A stretch of DNA of 44,650 nt from DAOUMU01 sp034409055 (lineage in GTDB: Bacteria > Chloroflexota > Anaerolineae > 4572-78 > J111): assembly GCA_034409055.1 (NCBI GenBank), contig DAOUMU010000534.1, positions 1 to 44,650 on the forward strand, read 5' to 3'. The notes under the pieces were generated by a model. The model was not told the origin of the DNA. It did no database searches and worked only from the letters and a program-made list of their open reading frames with translations. The stretch's first letter is position 1; each line of letters begins with the position of its first letter. Positions 30,924-39,841 of this stretch are shown piece by piece. Both the position numbers and the translations under genes were made by a program.

Positions 30924-31994
30924 ATGCAATCTAGAAATTTGACCGGGCCATTATCAATAGATCGGGCCGACATCCCGCAAGCCATGGGGCGCGCCTTTCC
31001 CACAGCCCGTCCACGCCGCTTGCGCCAGAATAGTACGATGCGTCGTTTGGTCCGGGAAACGACCCTCACCCCGGCTGATCTTATTTACCCCATGTTCATT
31101 ATGCACGGCCAAGGTGTGCGCCAGGAAATCTCCTCAATGCCGGGCATTTTTCAACTATCGGTCGATATGATGATCCGTGAAGCTGAGGAACTGCTTCAGT
31201 TGGGCATTCCGGCGGTGATGCTCTTTGGCCTGCCCGCAGAAAAAGATCCCATTGGCCGGGAAAATTTTGCCGAAGATGGTATTATCCAACAAGCCATTCG
31301 CGCCCTGCGCCAGCTTGCGCCTCGAGGTTCAGCCCAGGAGACCGGGCCAGGGTTGGTCATTATGACTGACATCTGCATGTGCGAGTATACCGACCACGGT
31401 CACTGCGGCATTGTCGAAGAGGGCCAAATTTTAAATGATCCTTCGATAGAAATCCTGGCCAAAGTAGCCGTATCCCACGCCCAGGCCGGCGTGGATATCG
31501 TTGCCCCCAGTGCGATGATGGATGGCCAGGTGGCGGCCATCCGACAAGCTCTGGATGAGGCCGGTTTTTCCAATATGCCCATTATGGGCTATTCGGCTAA
31601 ATTTGCCAGCGCCTTTTACGGTCCTTTCCGCGATGCGGCCGATAGTCCGCCCCAATTTGGCGACCGTTCCACCTACCAGATGGATCCGGCCAACGCCCGC
31701 GAGGCCATGCGCGAAATTGAATTAGACATTGTTGAGGGAGCCGACATCATTATGGTCAAACCGGCCCTACCCTACCTGGACGTGATTCGTCAGGCCCGCG
31801 ATACGTTCCCCGATTTGCCTTTGGCTGCCTACAACGTCAGCGGCGAGTACAGCATGCTCAAAGCAGCAGCTCACCTGGGTTGGTTGGATGAAAAGAGGGT
31901 GGCCCTGGAAAGTTTAACCGCCATCAAACGAGCCGGGGCCGACATGATTTTGACCTACTGGGCTAAAGATGCGGCCAGGTGGTTGGTTGATTAG
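30924..31994 (+). CDS. hemB: Delta-aminolevulinic acid dehydratase (porphobilinogen synthase)
   Basis: A 356-residue enzyme joining two ALA into porphobilinogen. TDICMCEYTDHGHCG has the zinc ligands C151, C153 and C161. Active-site lysines are K226 in MGYSAKFAS and K279 in IIMVKPALPYLD. An N-terminal extension of about 30 residues precedes the core RPRRLRQNSTMRRL. A G-rich sequence before ATG 30924 serves as ribosome-binding site. It lies between the CBS gene and hemL. Confidence 0.95.
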   Translation: MQSRNLTGPLSIDRADIPQAMGRAFPTARPRRLRQNSTMRRLVRETTLTPADLIYPMFIMHGQGVRQEISSMPGIFQLSVDMMIREAEELLQLGIPAVMLFGLPAEKDPIGRENFAEDGIIQQAIRALRQLAPRGSAQETGPGLVIMTDICMCEYTDHGHCGIVEEGQILNDPSIEILAKVAVSHAQAGVDIVAPSAMMDGQVAAIRQALDEAGFSNMPIMGYSAKFASAFYGPFRDAADSPPQFGDRSTYQMDPANAREAMREIELDIVEGADIIMVKPALPYLDVIRQARDTFPDLPLAAYNVSGEYSMLKAAAHLGWLDEKRVALESLTAIKRAGADMILTYWAKDAARWLVD

Positions 31995-32032
31995 GATCCA
32001 CAGATTCACACAGATATAGTGAGGTGCGATAA

Positions 32033-33322
32033 ATGAACTTTCCAAATTCCAAAAAGTTATTCGAAGCTGCTCAAAAAGTCATCCCCGGTGGGGTCAACTC
32101 CCCCGTCCGTGCCTTTCGGGCGGTGGGAGGGCAACCCCTGTTTATTGATCGAGCCAAAGGGGCCTACATTTGGGATGCCGATGGTAATCGCTATATTGAT
32201 TACGTCCTCAGTTGGGGACCGTTAATTTTGGGACACGCCAACCCCCAAGTTGTCCAGGCCCTCCAAAAAGCGGCCGAGCGGGGCACCAGTTACGGCGCAC
32301 CCACGGCCCTGGAAACCGAGTTGGCCGAGTTGGTCTGTGAGATGGTTCCCTCGGCCGAGCAGGTCCGCTTTGTCAACTCCGGCACTGAAGCCACCATGAG
32401 CGTGCTGCGCTTGGCCCGGGCCTACACCGGTCGAGATAAAATCATCAAACTTCAAGGAAACTACCACGGCCATGCCGACTTCCTGCTGGTACAGGCCGGT
32501 TCCGGGGTAGCCACGCTGGGTCTGCCCGATAGTCCCGGCGTGCCCCAAGGCGTTACCCAGGATACCCTGACGGCCCCCTTTAACGACCTGGCAGCCATTG
32601 AAACCCTCTTTAAGGAATATGGGGACGACATTGCCGGGATTATCTTGGAGCCAGTGGCCGGCAATATGGGCGTTATTCCACCGGTAGAAGGTTATCTGGT
32701 CGGTTTGCGCCAGCTTTGCACTGAGCATAGCGCCCTGTTGGTCTTCGACGAAGTTATGACCGGCTTTCGGGTGGCCCTGGGGGGGGCGCAAGAGTATTAC
32801 GGGGTCATCCCCGATTTAACCGCCCTGGGTAAAGTGATTGGCGGGGGGCTGCCGGTGGGGGCCTACGCCGGACGGCGGGAAATTATGCAAACTGTGGCCC
32901 CCGCTGGACCGATGTATCAGGCCGGCACCCTCAGCGGCAATCCGCTGGCTATGACCGCCGGTATCGAGACCCTCAAAGCTCTCCGCCAGCCGGGTGTGTT
33001 CGATGCCTTGGTGGCCGGTACAACCCGCCTGTGTGAAGGCATTGGGGCAGCCGCCGAAGCGGCCGGTGTCCCTGTTTACCAGACCCAGGTGGGCACGATG
33101 TTCTGTACTTACTTTACCGACCAAACCGTCACCAATTGGGACACGGCCGCCCAGAGCGATACCGAAACCTACGCCCGCTTCTTCCAGGCTATGCTAAAGC
33201 GGAGCGTTTACTTTGCTCCCTCCCAATTTGAAGCCGGTTTCTTCTCCACGGCCCACACGGAAGAAATCATCGTCGCTACCATTCAGGCAGCCCAAACGGC
33301 TTTTAAGGAGATTACCGTCTAA
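32033..33322 (+). CDS. hemL: Glutamate-1-semialdehyde 2,1-aminomutase
   Basis: A 429-residue PLP enzyme converting glutamate-1-semialdehyde to ALA. K267 in ALGKVIGGGLPVGAY holds PLP, and FVNSGTEATMSVLRLARAYTGR and LVFDEVMTGFRVA are standard. It shows that ALA is made by the C5 pathway. The hemA gene for glutamyl-tRNA reductase is absent from the window. Last gene of the heme cluster; an inverted repeat follows. Confidence 0.95.
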   Translation: MNFPNSKKLFEAAQKVIPGGVNSPVRAFRAVGGQPLFIDRAKGAYIWDADGNRYIDYVLSWGPLILGHANPQVVQALQKAAERGTSYGAPTALETELAELVCEMVPSAEQVRFVNSGTEATMSVLRLARAYTGRDKIIKLQGNYHGHADFLLVQAGSGVATLGLPDSPGVPQGVTQDTLTAPFNDLAAIETLFKEYGDDIAGIILEPVAGNMGVIPPVEGYLVGLRQLCTEHSALLVFDEVMTGFRVALGGAQEYYGVIPDLTALGKVIGGGLPVGAYAGRREIMQTVAPAGPMYQAGTLSGNPLAMTAGIETLKALRQPGVFDALVAGTTRLCEGIGAAAEAAGVPVYQTQVGTMFCTYFTDQTVTNWDTAAQSDTETYARFFQAMLKRSVYFAPSQFEAGFFSTAHTEEIIVATIQAAQTAFKEITV

Positions 33323-33348
33323 AGTCAGACAGAAATTATAGGGACGGA

Positions 33349-33445
33349 ACCTTCCCAGAAGCTATAAGGTGGCTTTAATTGGATCAAAATTTGCTATCGC
33401 CGTCATATTTTGTCCAGTAAGACCCGCTGTAGCTTCCGGGAAGGT
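33349..33445. repeat. Inverted-repeat element with ACCTTCCCRGAAGCTA arms
   Basis: Arms at 33349-33364 and 33430-33445 are 16 bp with one mismatch. It begins 27 bp after the hemL stop and ends where the frame of the gene fragment at 33448 opens. It may be a small mobile element or a terminator-like structure for the heme operon. No target duplication seen. Confidence 0.6.
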
Positions 33446-33447
33446 GA

Positions 33448-33600
33448 GCTAATTTTGCCCAGGTCGATATTTTTTACTCCTTTACAAGCACCACTTACAC
33501 CTACGTCGCCCCCGACAATCCGGCCAACACCGCCGCCGTCGTCGTCTCGTCAACGACTGGAGATACGATCTACTACTTGCCAATAATTATGAGCCAGTAG
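33448..33600 (+). pseudogene. C-terminal remnant of a secreted repeat-type protein
   Basis: A 50-codon open stretch without a start, ending TAG at 33598-33600. It reads AQVDIFYSFTSTTYTYVAP, then DNPANTAAVVVSSTTGDTIYYLPIIMSQ. The Thr/Ser-rich, beta-type composition and the YLPIIM ending match the C-termini of many surface proteins in Chloroflexota. The upstream part is missing and is replaced by the inverted-repeat element at 33349-33445. Confidence 0.5.
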
Positions 33601-33618
33601 CCGTTTCATCTCATCAAA

Positions 33619-33651
33619 AAAATCCCCGCACAGAAATTGTGTAGGGATTTT
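33619..33651. terminator. Bidirectional terminator-like hairpin
   Basis: AAAATCCC (33619-33626) pairs with GGGATTTT (33644-33651), with an inner CACA/TGTG pairing. It has A-rich and T-rich flanks on both sides. It is placed between the plus-strand heme region and the convergent kynU gene, whose stop is at 33671. Confidence 0.65.
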
Positions 33652-33670
33652 AATTTGGGGAAAAGAGCGT

Positions 33671-34954
33671 TTAAGTAACCGCCAACCGTTCAGCCGAGTA
33701 CTGCTCGTAAATCCGTTCTGCAACAATGGTCCTTATCCAGGCTATGGCCCGGTGGATTTCGGTAAAGGTCGTGTAAAGGGGAGCAATCCCCAAGCGGATA
33801 TTATCCGGTTCGCGGAAATCAGAGATAACCTTGACCGCCAGCGGCTTGGCCTCAATCATGGCCCGGCTAATGCGATAACCTTCCGGGTGGCGTAGGGAAA
33901 CGTGCGAGCCGCGCCTTTCAGCCTGGCGCGGGCTACCAATGGTAAAGCCCAGAGGGACAAGCCACTGCTCGGCCAGGAAAATCAGATACTCAGTTTGCTG
34001 CACACTTTTGGCCCGCAGCCGTTCTATGCCGGCTTCCAGGAGAATATCGATCGCCGGCTCAATTGCTTTCATAGAAAGAATAGGCGGTGTACCAACTTTA
34101 TACCGCGCAATGTCGGCAGCAGGGGTATAATCCAGCTCAAAAGCAAAGGGGTTTTTAGCCGCCAACCAACCCCATAGGGGTTGATTCAATTGAGCCTGCA
34201 AATCATGGCGAACGTAGAGAAAAGCCGACGCACCGGGGCCACCATTCAGGTATTTGTAGGTGCAGCCGACGGCCAGGTCTACCCCGGCCCCATTCAAATC
34301 AACCAGTACCGCCCCCACCGAGTGGCTCAGGTCCCACAGTATTATGGCCCCGGCCTGGCGGGCCTGCTCGGTGACCGCAGCCATATCATACATAAAGGCG
34401 CTTTTGAAAGCCACGTGGGTCAGGCAAACCAGGGCCGTGTCCTCATCGATCGCCGCCATAACAGCGTCGGGAGCAATGGTGATTGTATCGGCAGAGGGAA
34501 TGAGTTCTAGCCAATGGCGATTGCCCAGCAGGTCGATAATACCCTGGAGAATATACAGGTCTGAGGGAAAGTTAAAAACATCGCTGACAATTTTGGTTCG
34601 GTCGGGACGGGCTTTGAGGGCGGCCACCGCCAACTTGAATAAGTTGATTGAAGTGGCTTCGGTGACGATGACTTCATCGACCCGAGCCCCAACCAGTTTC
34701 GCTATTTTAGCCCCTAAATCCGTGGAGAGGTTGATCCAGCCGTCGTTCCAACCACGGATAAGACGTTGCCCCCATTCTTTTTCAATGACTCGCCGCATAG
34801 ATTTAGCGGTGCGTTTGGGCAAGCGTCCCAGTGAGTTGCCGTCGAGATAAATCAAATTTGGGTCATCAATCACGAACTCATCTCGAAAAGAGGCCAACTC
34901 ATCTTGAGCATCCAATTCATAAGCAAAATCAGCACCAGTTCGGGTAAAGTTCAT
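33671..34954 (-). CDS. kynU: Kynureninase
   Basis: A 427-residue PLP enzyme cleaving kynurenine to anthranilate and alanine. YLDGNSLGRLPKRT near the N-terminus, WDLSHSVGAV (PLP aspartate), and GCTYKYLNGGPGA with K234 as the PLP lysine are diagnostic. No kynA or kynB is in the window. It stands alone on the minus strand; the downstream hairpin at 33619-33651 probably ends it. Confidence 0.93.
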   Translation of the reverse strand: MNFTRTGADFAYELDAQDELASFRDEFVIDDPNLIYLDGNSLGRLPKRTAKSMRRVIEKEWGQRLIRGWNDGWINLSTDLGAKIAKLVGARVDEVIVTEATSINLFKLAVAALKARPDRTKIVSDVFNFPSDLYILQGIIDLLGNRHWLELIPSADTITIAPDAVMAAIDEDTALVCLTHVAFKSAFMYDMAAVTEQARQAGAIILWDLSHSVGAVLVDLNGAGVDLAVGCTYKYLNGGPGASAFLYVRHDLQAQLNQPLWGWLAAKNPFAFELDYTPAADIARYKVGTPPILSMKAIEPAIDILLEAGIERLRAKSVQQTEYLIFLAEQWLVPLGFTIGSPRQAERRGSHVSLRHPEGYRISRAMIEAKPLAVKVISDFREPDNIRLGIAPLYTTFTEIHRAIAWIRTIVAERIYEQYSAERLAVT

Positions 34955-35059
34955 AGTTGCATCTTCTATAGAGAAAGGAGGTAGTAACCAGGAAAGAAAG
35001 AAGACGATGATGACAAGTTCTTTCGGTCTCCTCGTATCATCGCCTGCTTATATCATCAG

Positions 35060-36028
35060 CTATGTGGGGCTTGGGAGCTTATCCAGAAGAGTTTTTTCTT
35101 CGGGTGAAAGGTTAATGTCAACCGCTTTGAGCGTTTCGGCCAGTTGGGCGACTGTGTTTGCCCCAATAATGGCCGAGGTAACCGTTGGGTTGGCCAGTAG
35201 CCAGGCAATCGCTGTTTGGGCTACCGTGGCCTTATGCTCTCGTCCAATTTCGGTCAGCGTGTCGAGGATGGTATAACCTTGATCATTCATGTAGGGACGC
35301 ATGCGGTCGTTGCCATACCCTCGGCTTTTAATCGGCGCGCTTGCCTGCCGTTTGTATTTGCCGGTCAGAAAACCACCGGCCAGCGGACTGTAAGGAATGA
35401 CTCCCAGCTCTTCTTTTTGACACAAGGTCATCAACTCGGTTTCGTACTCATAGCGGTGGACCAGATTATAGTGTGGTTGCAGCGACTCATAGCGGGGCAA
35501 GTTGTGGGCGGCACAAACCTCCAGGGCCTGCTGCAATTGGACGGCAGAATGATTGGAACAACCCAGATAACGCACCTTACCCTGCTGCACCATATCCTCA
35601 AAGGTGCGAAAGGTTTCTTCCAGAGGGGTTTCTTCATCAGGCCAGTGGCTTTGGTAGAGGTCAATGGTTTCCACTTGCAGACGACGCAAACTATCTTCAA
35701 CAGCCCGCATTAAATGTTTACGGCTTAAACCTTCGCCATCGGGACCATCCCACATACGTCCCCGAACTTTAGTGGCAATGATAACTCTATGTTGGAGGTT
35801 ACGCTCGTTAAGCCATTCGCCAATCCAGGTTTCAGCCACACCGCCGTCATTACCCTCGGCCCAGAAAGAGTAAATATCCGCGGTATCGAAAAAGTTGATA
35901 CCATTTTCAAAGGCATGATCCATAACGGCGAAGGAGGCTTTCTTGTCGGACGTCCAGCCCATCGTCATGGTACCCAGGCAAAGACGAGATACTTTAAGCT
36001 CAGTCTTACCTAATGTTTGATAATCCAT
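35060..36028 (-). CDS. Aldo/keto reductase
   Basis: A 322-residue (beta/alpha)8 NADPH-dependent reductase. The catalytic tetrad is D48, Y53, K87 and H128 (FFDTADIY, IIATKVRG, YQSHWPD). YLGCSNHSA and LGVIPYSPLAGGFLTGKY are typical of the YajO/Tas-like subgroup that reduces aldehydes and ketones of varied structure. Substrate unknown. GAGG lies 8 nt before ATG 36028. Confidence 0.9.
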   Translation of the reverse strand: MDYQTLGKTELKVSRLCLGTMTMGWTSDKKASFAVMDHAFENGINFFDTADIYSFWAEGNDGGVAETWIGEWLNERNLQHRVIIATKVRGRMWDGPDGEGLSRKHLMRAVEDSLRRLQVETIDLYQSHWPDEETPLEETFRTFEDMVQQGKVRYLGCSNHSAVQLQQALEVCAAHNLPRYESLQPHYNLVHRYEYETELMTLCQKEELGVIPYSPLAGGFLTGKYKRQASAPIKSRGYGNDRMRPYMNDQGYTILDTLTEIGREHKATVAQTAIAWLLANPTVTSAIIGANTVAQLAETLKAVDINLSPEEKTLLDKLPSPT

Positions 36029-36292
36029 CGCTTTTCCTCAGTTCTGACGATAATTGTCAGGCCAAAACAGGTATAGGATTAGGAGGCTGACAGTGGCCGG
36101 TGGTTCATCCTCGGCGGGCAAGTAATATCGTGTAGGCTTCGAGTGGAGTCTATAATAAATTTTAATTTTGTCAAAAGAATTTCACAAAGATATCCCAATC
36201 TCTAACGTGGCAAAGGTCTTGCGAACTGATAGGCCAGTGTTGCAAATTTTTTCTATTGAAATTAAGATATTTCAAAGATAGGAACGACGGTG

Positions 36293-36826
36293 ATGAGCAA
36301 TCAATTTGGCACTTACACGACCCGATCAGGCCAAGAAGTAAATATCCGCTTAATACAAAAAGAAGATGCAACCTTGCTGGTAGACCTGTTCCATCGCTTA
36401 TCGCCTGAAAGCAAGCGCTTACGTTTTCATCTATACACCACAAAATTGCCAGAAGAGCGTATCTGGCAAGGGGCTGTTAAATTATCCGATTTAGATCCGC
36501 AGCGACAGGTAGCAATCGTGGCCACGATTATTGAGGATGACGGCCAGGAGCATGCCATCGGGGTGGCTCGTTTTGCCAGAGCCACGCCTGAAGATAAAGA
36601 GGCGGAAGTAGCTGTTGTCGTCAGAGACGATTTCCAGCGTAAGGGATTAGGCAAACATCTATTACTGACTTTGGCGGACAAGGCTCGTGAAATTGGTATT
36701 GCTTATTTTACCGCCTGGGTTATGGCTGAGAATGTTCGCCTGATGAAATTAATCAAGGATATGGAACTAAAGGATGTAGAGTCTGAAACAAGACTGGGAG
36801 AGACAAAAATTAGAGTGCCCCTTTAA
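36293..36826 (+). CDS. GNAT-family N-acetyltransferase
   Basis: A 177-residue GNAT domain: VRDDFQRKGLGKHLLLTLAD carries the acetyl-CoA loop (RKGLGK). The N-terminal layout (IRLIQKEDATLLVDLFHRLSPESKRLRFH) is like the GNAT modules fused to acyl-CoA synthetases that acetylate protein lysines, here as a free domain. The stop overlaps the convergent gene by 4 bp. ATG 36293 is used; GTG 36290 is possible. Confidence 0.82.
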   Translation: MSNQFGTYTTRSGQEVNIRLIQKEDATLLVDLFHRLSPESKRLRFHLYTTKLPEERIWQGAVKLSDLDPQRQVAIVATIIEDDGQEHAIGVARFARATPEDKEAEVAVVVRDDFQRKGLGKHLLLTLADKAREIGIAYFTAWVMAENVRLMKLIKDMELKDVESETRLGETKIRVPL

Positions 36827-37704
36827 AGATTGAGAATCATCTCAATTCGGTGAAACATTTCGATATAACCCATTTGCTTAAAGACGGGCCAATGGGGATC
36901 GTCTAAGGGCAGATTCTCGGTTTTCGTATCCTGCACCGGGTGTTCACAATGGAGATGGTTTAGCAGCACGTTAGCCACATCGTGGGGATGGCCCACTTCT
37001 GTTTGCAGCACCAAACGGCCAAGCTGAAAAACGGTATTTTGATAAACCAACCAGCCTTCGCCGCCATCGGTCAAGGTAGCGTAGAAGGCAGACAGGTTGC
37101 CGGCATTAATCAGTGACTCATTTTCGTCAATCCAGGAAGGCGTCGAGCGGCGGCGATTTTGTAATAAACCCACCGCCTTAACATAGCCGAGTTGTTCAAC
37201 CTTTGCCTCTGGAACATCAATCTCTGGCTGGCCGGGGGGGCGACGCAGCACTAAAAGCTCCCTGGTTTCTTTAAAGCCCTTTTTGACAAACAAGTTATAG
37301 GCCGGAATATTATTTCTGATAACTTCTATGACAATATATTTGGCCCCTTTCTGGCGGGCCTGTTCAATAAAATGTGTGACCAGGGTCCAGCCTGCTCTCC
37401 GGCGGCGCTTGCTACGGATAATACCCAGACGTGTAATCCAGGCCCGGCCTTCTCTCACCCCTAACATGCCCAGGCCCAATATCTCGTTGCCATCCACCGC
37501 CACGGCTGAGGCGTCCATATCAACGTCATAAATTTCCACATATTCACGTAACCTGGCCGCGTTCATAGGCATCGGTACGATGTAATCCACGCGGGTGTGA
37601 TTGTAGGCTTCTGTTAGTTCTTCGTAAGAGAAGGCGCTGGCCGGGATAAGATCGAATGTATAAACCTGCTCAACCTGTTGCGTTAGTCCTTTAACAAGAG
37701 TCAT
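36823..37704 (-). CDS. GNAT acetyltransferase with long C-terminal extension
   Basis: A 293-residue protein. Residues about 20-155 form a GNAT domain: ITRLGIIRSKRRRRAGWTLVTHFIE (degenerate pyrophosphate loop) and NNIPAYNLFVKKGFKET. The C-terminal 130 residues (NAGNLSAFYATLTDGGEGWLVYQ, FHRIEMILNL) look like a second, divergent GNAT half, as in two-domain GNATs. It is convergent with the preceding GNAT with a 4-bp overlap at TTTA. Substrate unknown. Confidence 0.78.
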   Translation of the reverse strand: MTLVKGLTQQVEQVYTFDLIPASAFSYEELTEAYNHTRVDYIVPMPMNAARLREYVEIYDVDMDASAVAVDGNEILGLGMLGVREGRAWITRLGIIRSKRRRRAGWTLVTHFIEQARQKGAKYIVIEVIRNNIPAYNLFVKKGFKETRELLVLRRPPGQPEIDVPEAKVEQLGYVKAVGLLQNRRRSTPSWIDENESLINAGNLSAFYATLTDGGEGWLVYQNTVFQLGRLVLQTEVGHPHDVANVLLNHLHCEHPVQDTKTENLPLDDPHWPVFKQMGYIEMFHRIEMILNL

Positions 37705-38002
37705 TAAAAACTATCCAAATAGCTATTATCCGTACCGGGCACTGGTATTTAAATCATCTCTACAGGAGCCAGGTCATTGCGGTAGCAAATCTGTTATCAG
37801 GCTTGTTGGCAGAAAAAATTCAATAGCATATCCCGCTAAATAAAAATTTTTCCACTTTGTCAAACGTGGGGATATACGTTATTGAGGAAAATAATTAAAC
37901 AAAACAAAACGACTTCAGAAATAGAACAAAAAAATGATTTTAATGCCAAAACAAGCAAACAGGACAAAAAATTCTATTGTTTAACTGGGATCAAAAAAGG
38001 GC
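37705..38002. other. AT-rich spacer
   Basis: About 300 bp between the two-domain GNAT gene (its 5' side) and the end of the response-regulator gene. A-rich tracts lie at about 37890-37975. No gene, clear promoter or terminator could be supported. Confidence 0.4.
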
Positions 38003-38386
38003 TCAGGTTTTTTTAGTAAGGTAGGCAGCAATCTGATCGGGGAAAGCGCGGGTATTGATGGGTTTGGAAATAAAACCATCGCAGCCATAGGCCTGAGCCA
38101 TTTCTCTGGCAGTATCTTCAGGCCAGGCTGTTACAGCGATTACGGGCACATCTTGCAGTTCGGGAACGCGCTTGATGAAAGCAACCAATGTTTGGCCATC
38201 AATATCTGGCAGCCCCAGGTCAAGTAAAATGAGGTCGGGAAGTTCGTCAACAGCCGCTTGTAAACCAGCCTCACCTTCACTGACATGAATGACCTGATGT
38301 TTGCGTGCTTCCAGAACACGTTTCATTAAGAGGGCATTTTGTTGATTATCTTCTACAACAAGTATTTTGCTAATGATAGCACCCAT
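38003..38386 (-). CDS. Single-domain response regulator
   Basis: A 127-residue stand-alone receiver. Acidic pair E12-D13, phospho-acceptor D56 in LILLDLGLPD, the conserved T in VIAVTAW, and lysine in FISKPI. With no output domain it would act by protein contact, in the manner of CheY or DivK. It lies downstream of the duplicated-domain protein and receiver-histidine kinase genes on the same strand, so it is a likely partner of that kinase. ATG 38386 is preferred over TTG 38407. Confidence 0.88.
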   Translation of the reverse strand: MGAIISKILVVEDNQQNALLMKRVLEARKHQVIHVSEGEAGLQAAVDELPDLILLDLGLPDIDGQTLVAFIKRVPELQDVPVIAVTAWPEDTAREMAQAYGCDGFISKPINTRAFPDQIAAYLTKKT

Positions 38387-38465
38387 ATCTTTTATGAGAT
38401 ATTTCAAGCTTAATGATCCCAGTATAACACATTCAAATTAAAAACGAAAATTTTTTGGGCAAGAT

Positions 38466-39512
38466 TTAGGGGGCGTCTGCCTCGCCCAACTCAGGGCCGT
38501 AAACATCGCCCGTAAAAAGCCAATAGTCCATATGAACATCTGCTCCATTGCGAATTTGCAGGTAATACAGATCACCATCAACAACCCAACCGCTCCAGAA
38601 CCGTTCCCCGGTCAGCGGGTTATTGTCCCGATAAACAATACTGCCTGCACCGATATTGTTGATCTGAGAGTTATTGCCAGGTGACCAATGTTGCACACTG
38701 CGAGCGGTAAAAATGTCAAAAGTCATATTCCGAATACGATTACCGTTGTCGGGCGTAACAATCATGGTCAAAGCCATTTCCTCAAAATATTCGCCATCCT
38801 GATCAGTCATGGAGAAGCTATACCAGGTTTCTTCACCGGGATCCAGACCGCCTTTGTTCTGACCAAAATGCAAAGGCATAGCTGTTTGGGGCCCAGCCCC
38901 TGGGGCAAAGGCCAGCGTAGGCTCAACTTCTTCAGATATAGCCCCGGTGACGTCTGCTTCCGGCTCATCTAAAGGATAACCAATATCGTCATCGGTAAAG
39001 AGCCAGTAATCGATCGGGGTGTCACCGCCATTCATAAGCTGGACGTAATAACTTTGTTGACCAGAAACCCAGCCAGTCCAGAAAAGTTCGCCGGTTTCCG
39101 GGTTGTTATCCCGAGAAACAATCTGACCTGCTCCCAGGTTGGCCATTTTGCTAACATCGCCGTGATAAAAGAATCGCAACTGGTCCGTTTTAAATATTTG
39201 CATGTTGACATGCCCGATGCGATTGCCATCACCCGGCGTAAAAATGAAGGTCAACGATTTCTCCAGCCTGACGGATTGCCTCTGCTTGTCAGGGATAAAT
39301 TTGAACCAGCGTTGCTCACCCGGCCCAAGAATACCTGTATTCAGGCCATCGACCAGAGAAATAGAAGCAAAGGGGGTGCGACCGGTCAGGGTAGCCGCTG
39401 AGGTCAAGAAAATTACTAATAGAGTTGCCGCCACAGCAAAAATGACTGCAATCATAAACAAAAAACCTTTGAGCAATCTTAGCTCAGCCCGATCTTGACG
39501 TGGTATCATCAT
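38466..39512 (-). CDS. Membrane-anchored protein with duplicated beta domain, unknown
   Basis: A 348-residue protein. One transmembrane segment at residues 15-42 (GFLFMIAVIFAVAATLLVIF) is followed by two tandem copies of a domain of about 115 residues. The repeats share LGPGEQRWFKF / LDPGEETWYSF, NRIGHVNMQIF / NRIRNMTFDIF, IVSRDNNPETGELFWTGWV / IVYRDNNPLTGERFWSGWV and PIDYWLF / HMDYWLF. The fold is probably a beta sandwich outside the membrane. It resembles prepeptidase C-terminal domains only loosely; no family recognised. AGAGGA precedes the start. It lies between two signalling genes and could be a sensor partner. Confidence 0.72.
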   Translation of the reverse strand: MMIPRQDRAELRLLKGFLFMIAVIFAVAATLLVIFLTSAATLTGRTPFASISLVDGLNTGILGPGEQRWFKFIPDKQRQSVRLEKSLTFIFTPGDGNRIGHVNMQIFKTDQLRFFYHGDVSKMANLGAGQIVSRDNNPETGELFWTGWVSGQQSYYVQLMNGGDTPIDYWLFTDDDIGYPLDEPEADVTGAISEEVEPTLAFAPGAGPQTAMPLHFGQNKGGLDPGEETWYSFSMTDQDGEYFEEMALTMIVTPDNGNRIRNMTFDIFTARSVQHWSPGNNSQINNIGAGSIVYRDNNPLTGERFWSGWVVDGDLYYLQIRNGADVHMDYWLFTGDVYGPELGEADAP

Positions 39513-39841
39513 GATTCGTCCTCTGCAGGCAATGGGTTCAATGTTTGACTTCTCAATCTGACCAACATTATTGTAAAGGGGGTTGTTGCTGGCTACTATT
39601 TGGCTTAGTTGTTAAAGGACAATTGACTAACCAATTATTACCGTGGGAGTATCTTGCCAACTTGTTCTGGGATCACTATGGACACAAGCCGACAAGAATA
39701 GTTTGTATACGCATATAGTATAAGCTGTAACACTTTTGAGGTCAATGGGAAGGATGCCCTACCTCTCTTAACTTTCTGAAAGAATCAAAAATCCCGACCG
39801 AAGTCGGGATATGCTGAAATCAAAGTTGCGATCATAAAAAT
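39513..39841. other. Spacer between histidine kinase and duplicated-domain gene
   Basis: About 330 bp. It contains the kinase terminator (39791-39810) and the upstream region of the membrane protein gene. An AT-rich stretch near 39700-39725 (TATACGCATATAGTATAAG) may hold promoter elements. No gene seen. Confidence 0.45.
39791..39810 (-). terminator. UUCG-loop terminator of the histidine kinase gene
   Basis: ATCCCGAC and GTCGGGAT pair perfectly around a CGAA loop, which reads TTCG on the minus strand, a very stable tetraloop. On that strand the stem is followed by TTTTTGATT. It lies 31 nt after the stop of the minus-strand kinase gene. Confidence 0.8.

Noticed and set aside
26995..33322. Heme cluster as part of the sulfosugar system
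   Set aside because: It is on the opposite strand with its own control region and a standard set of heme genes.
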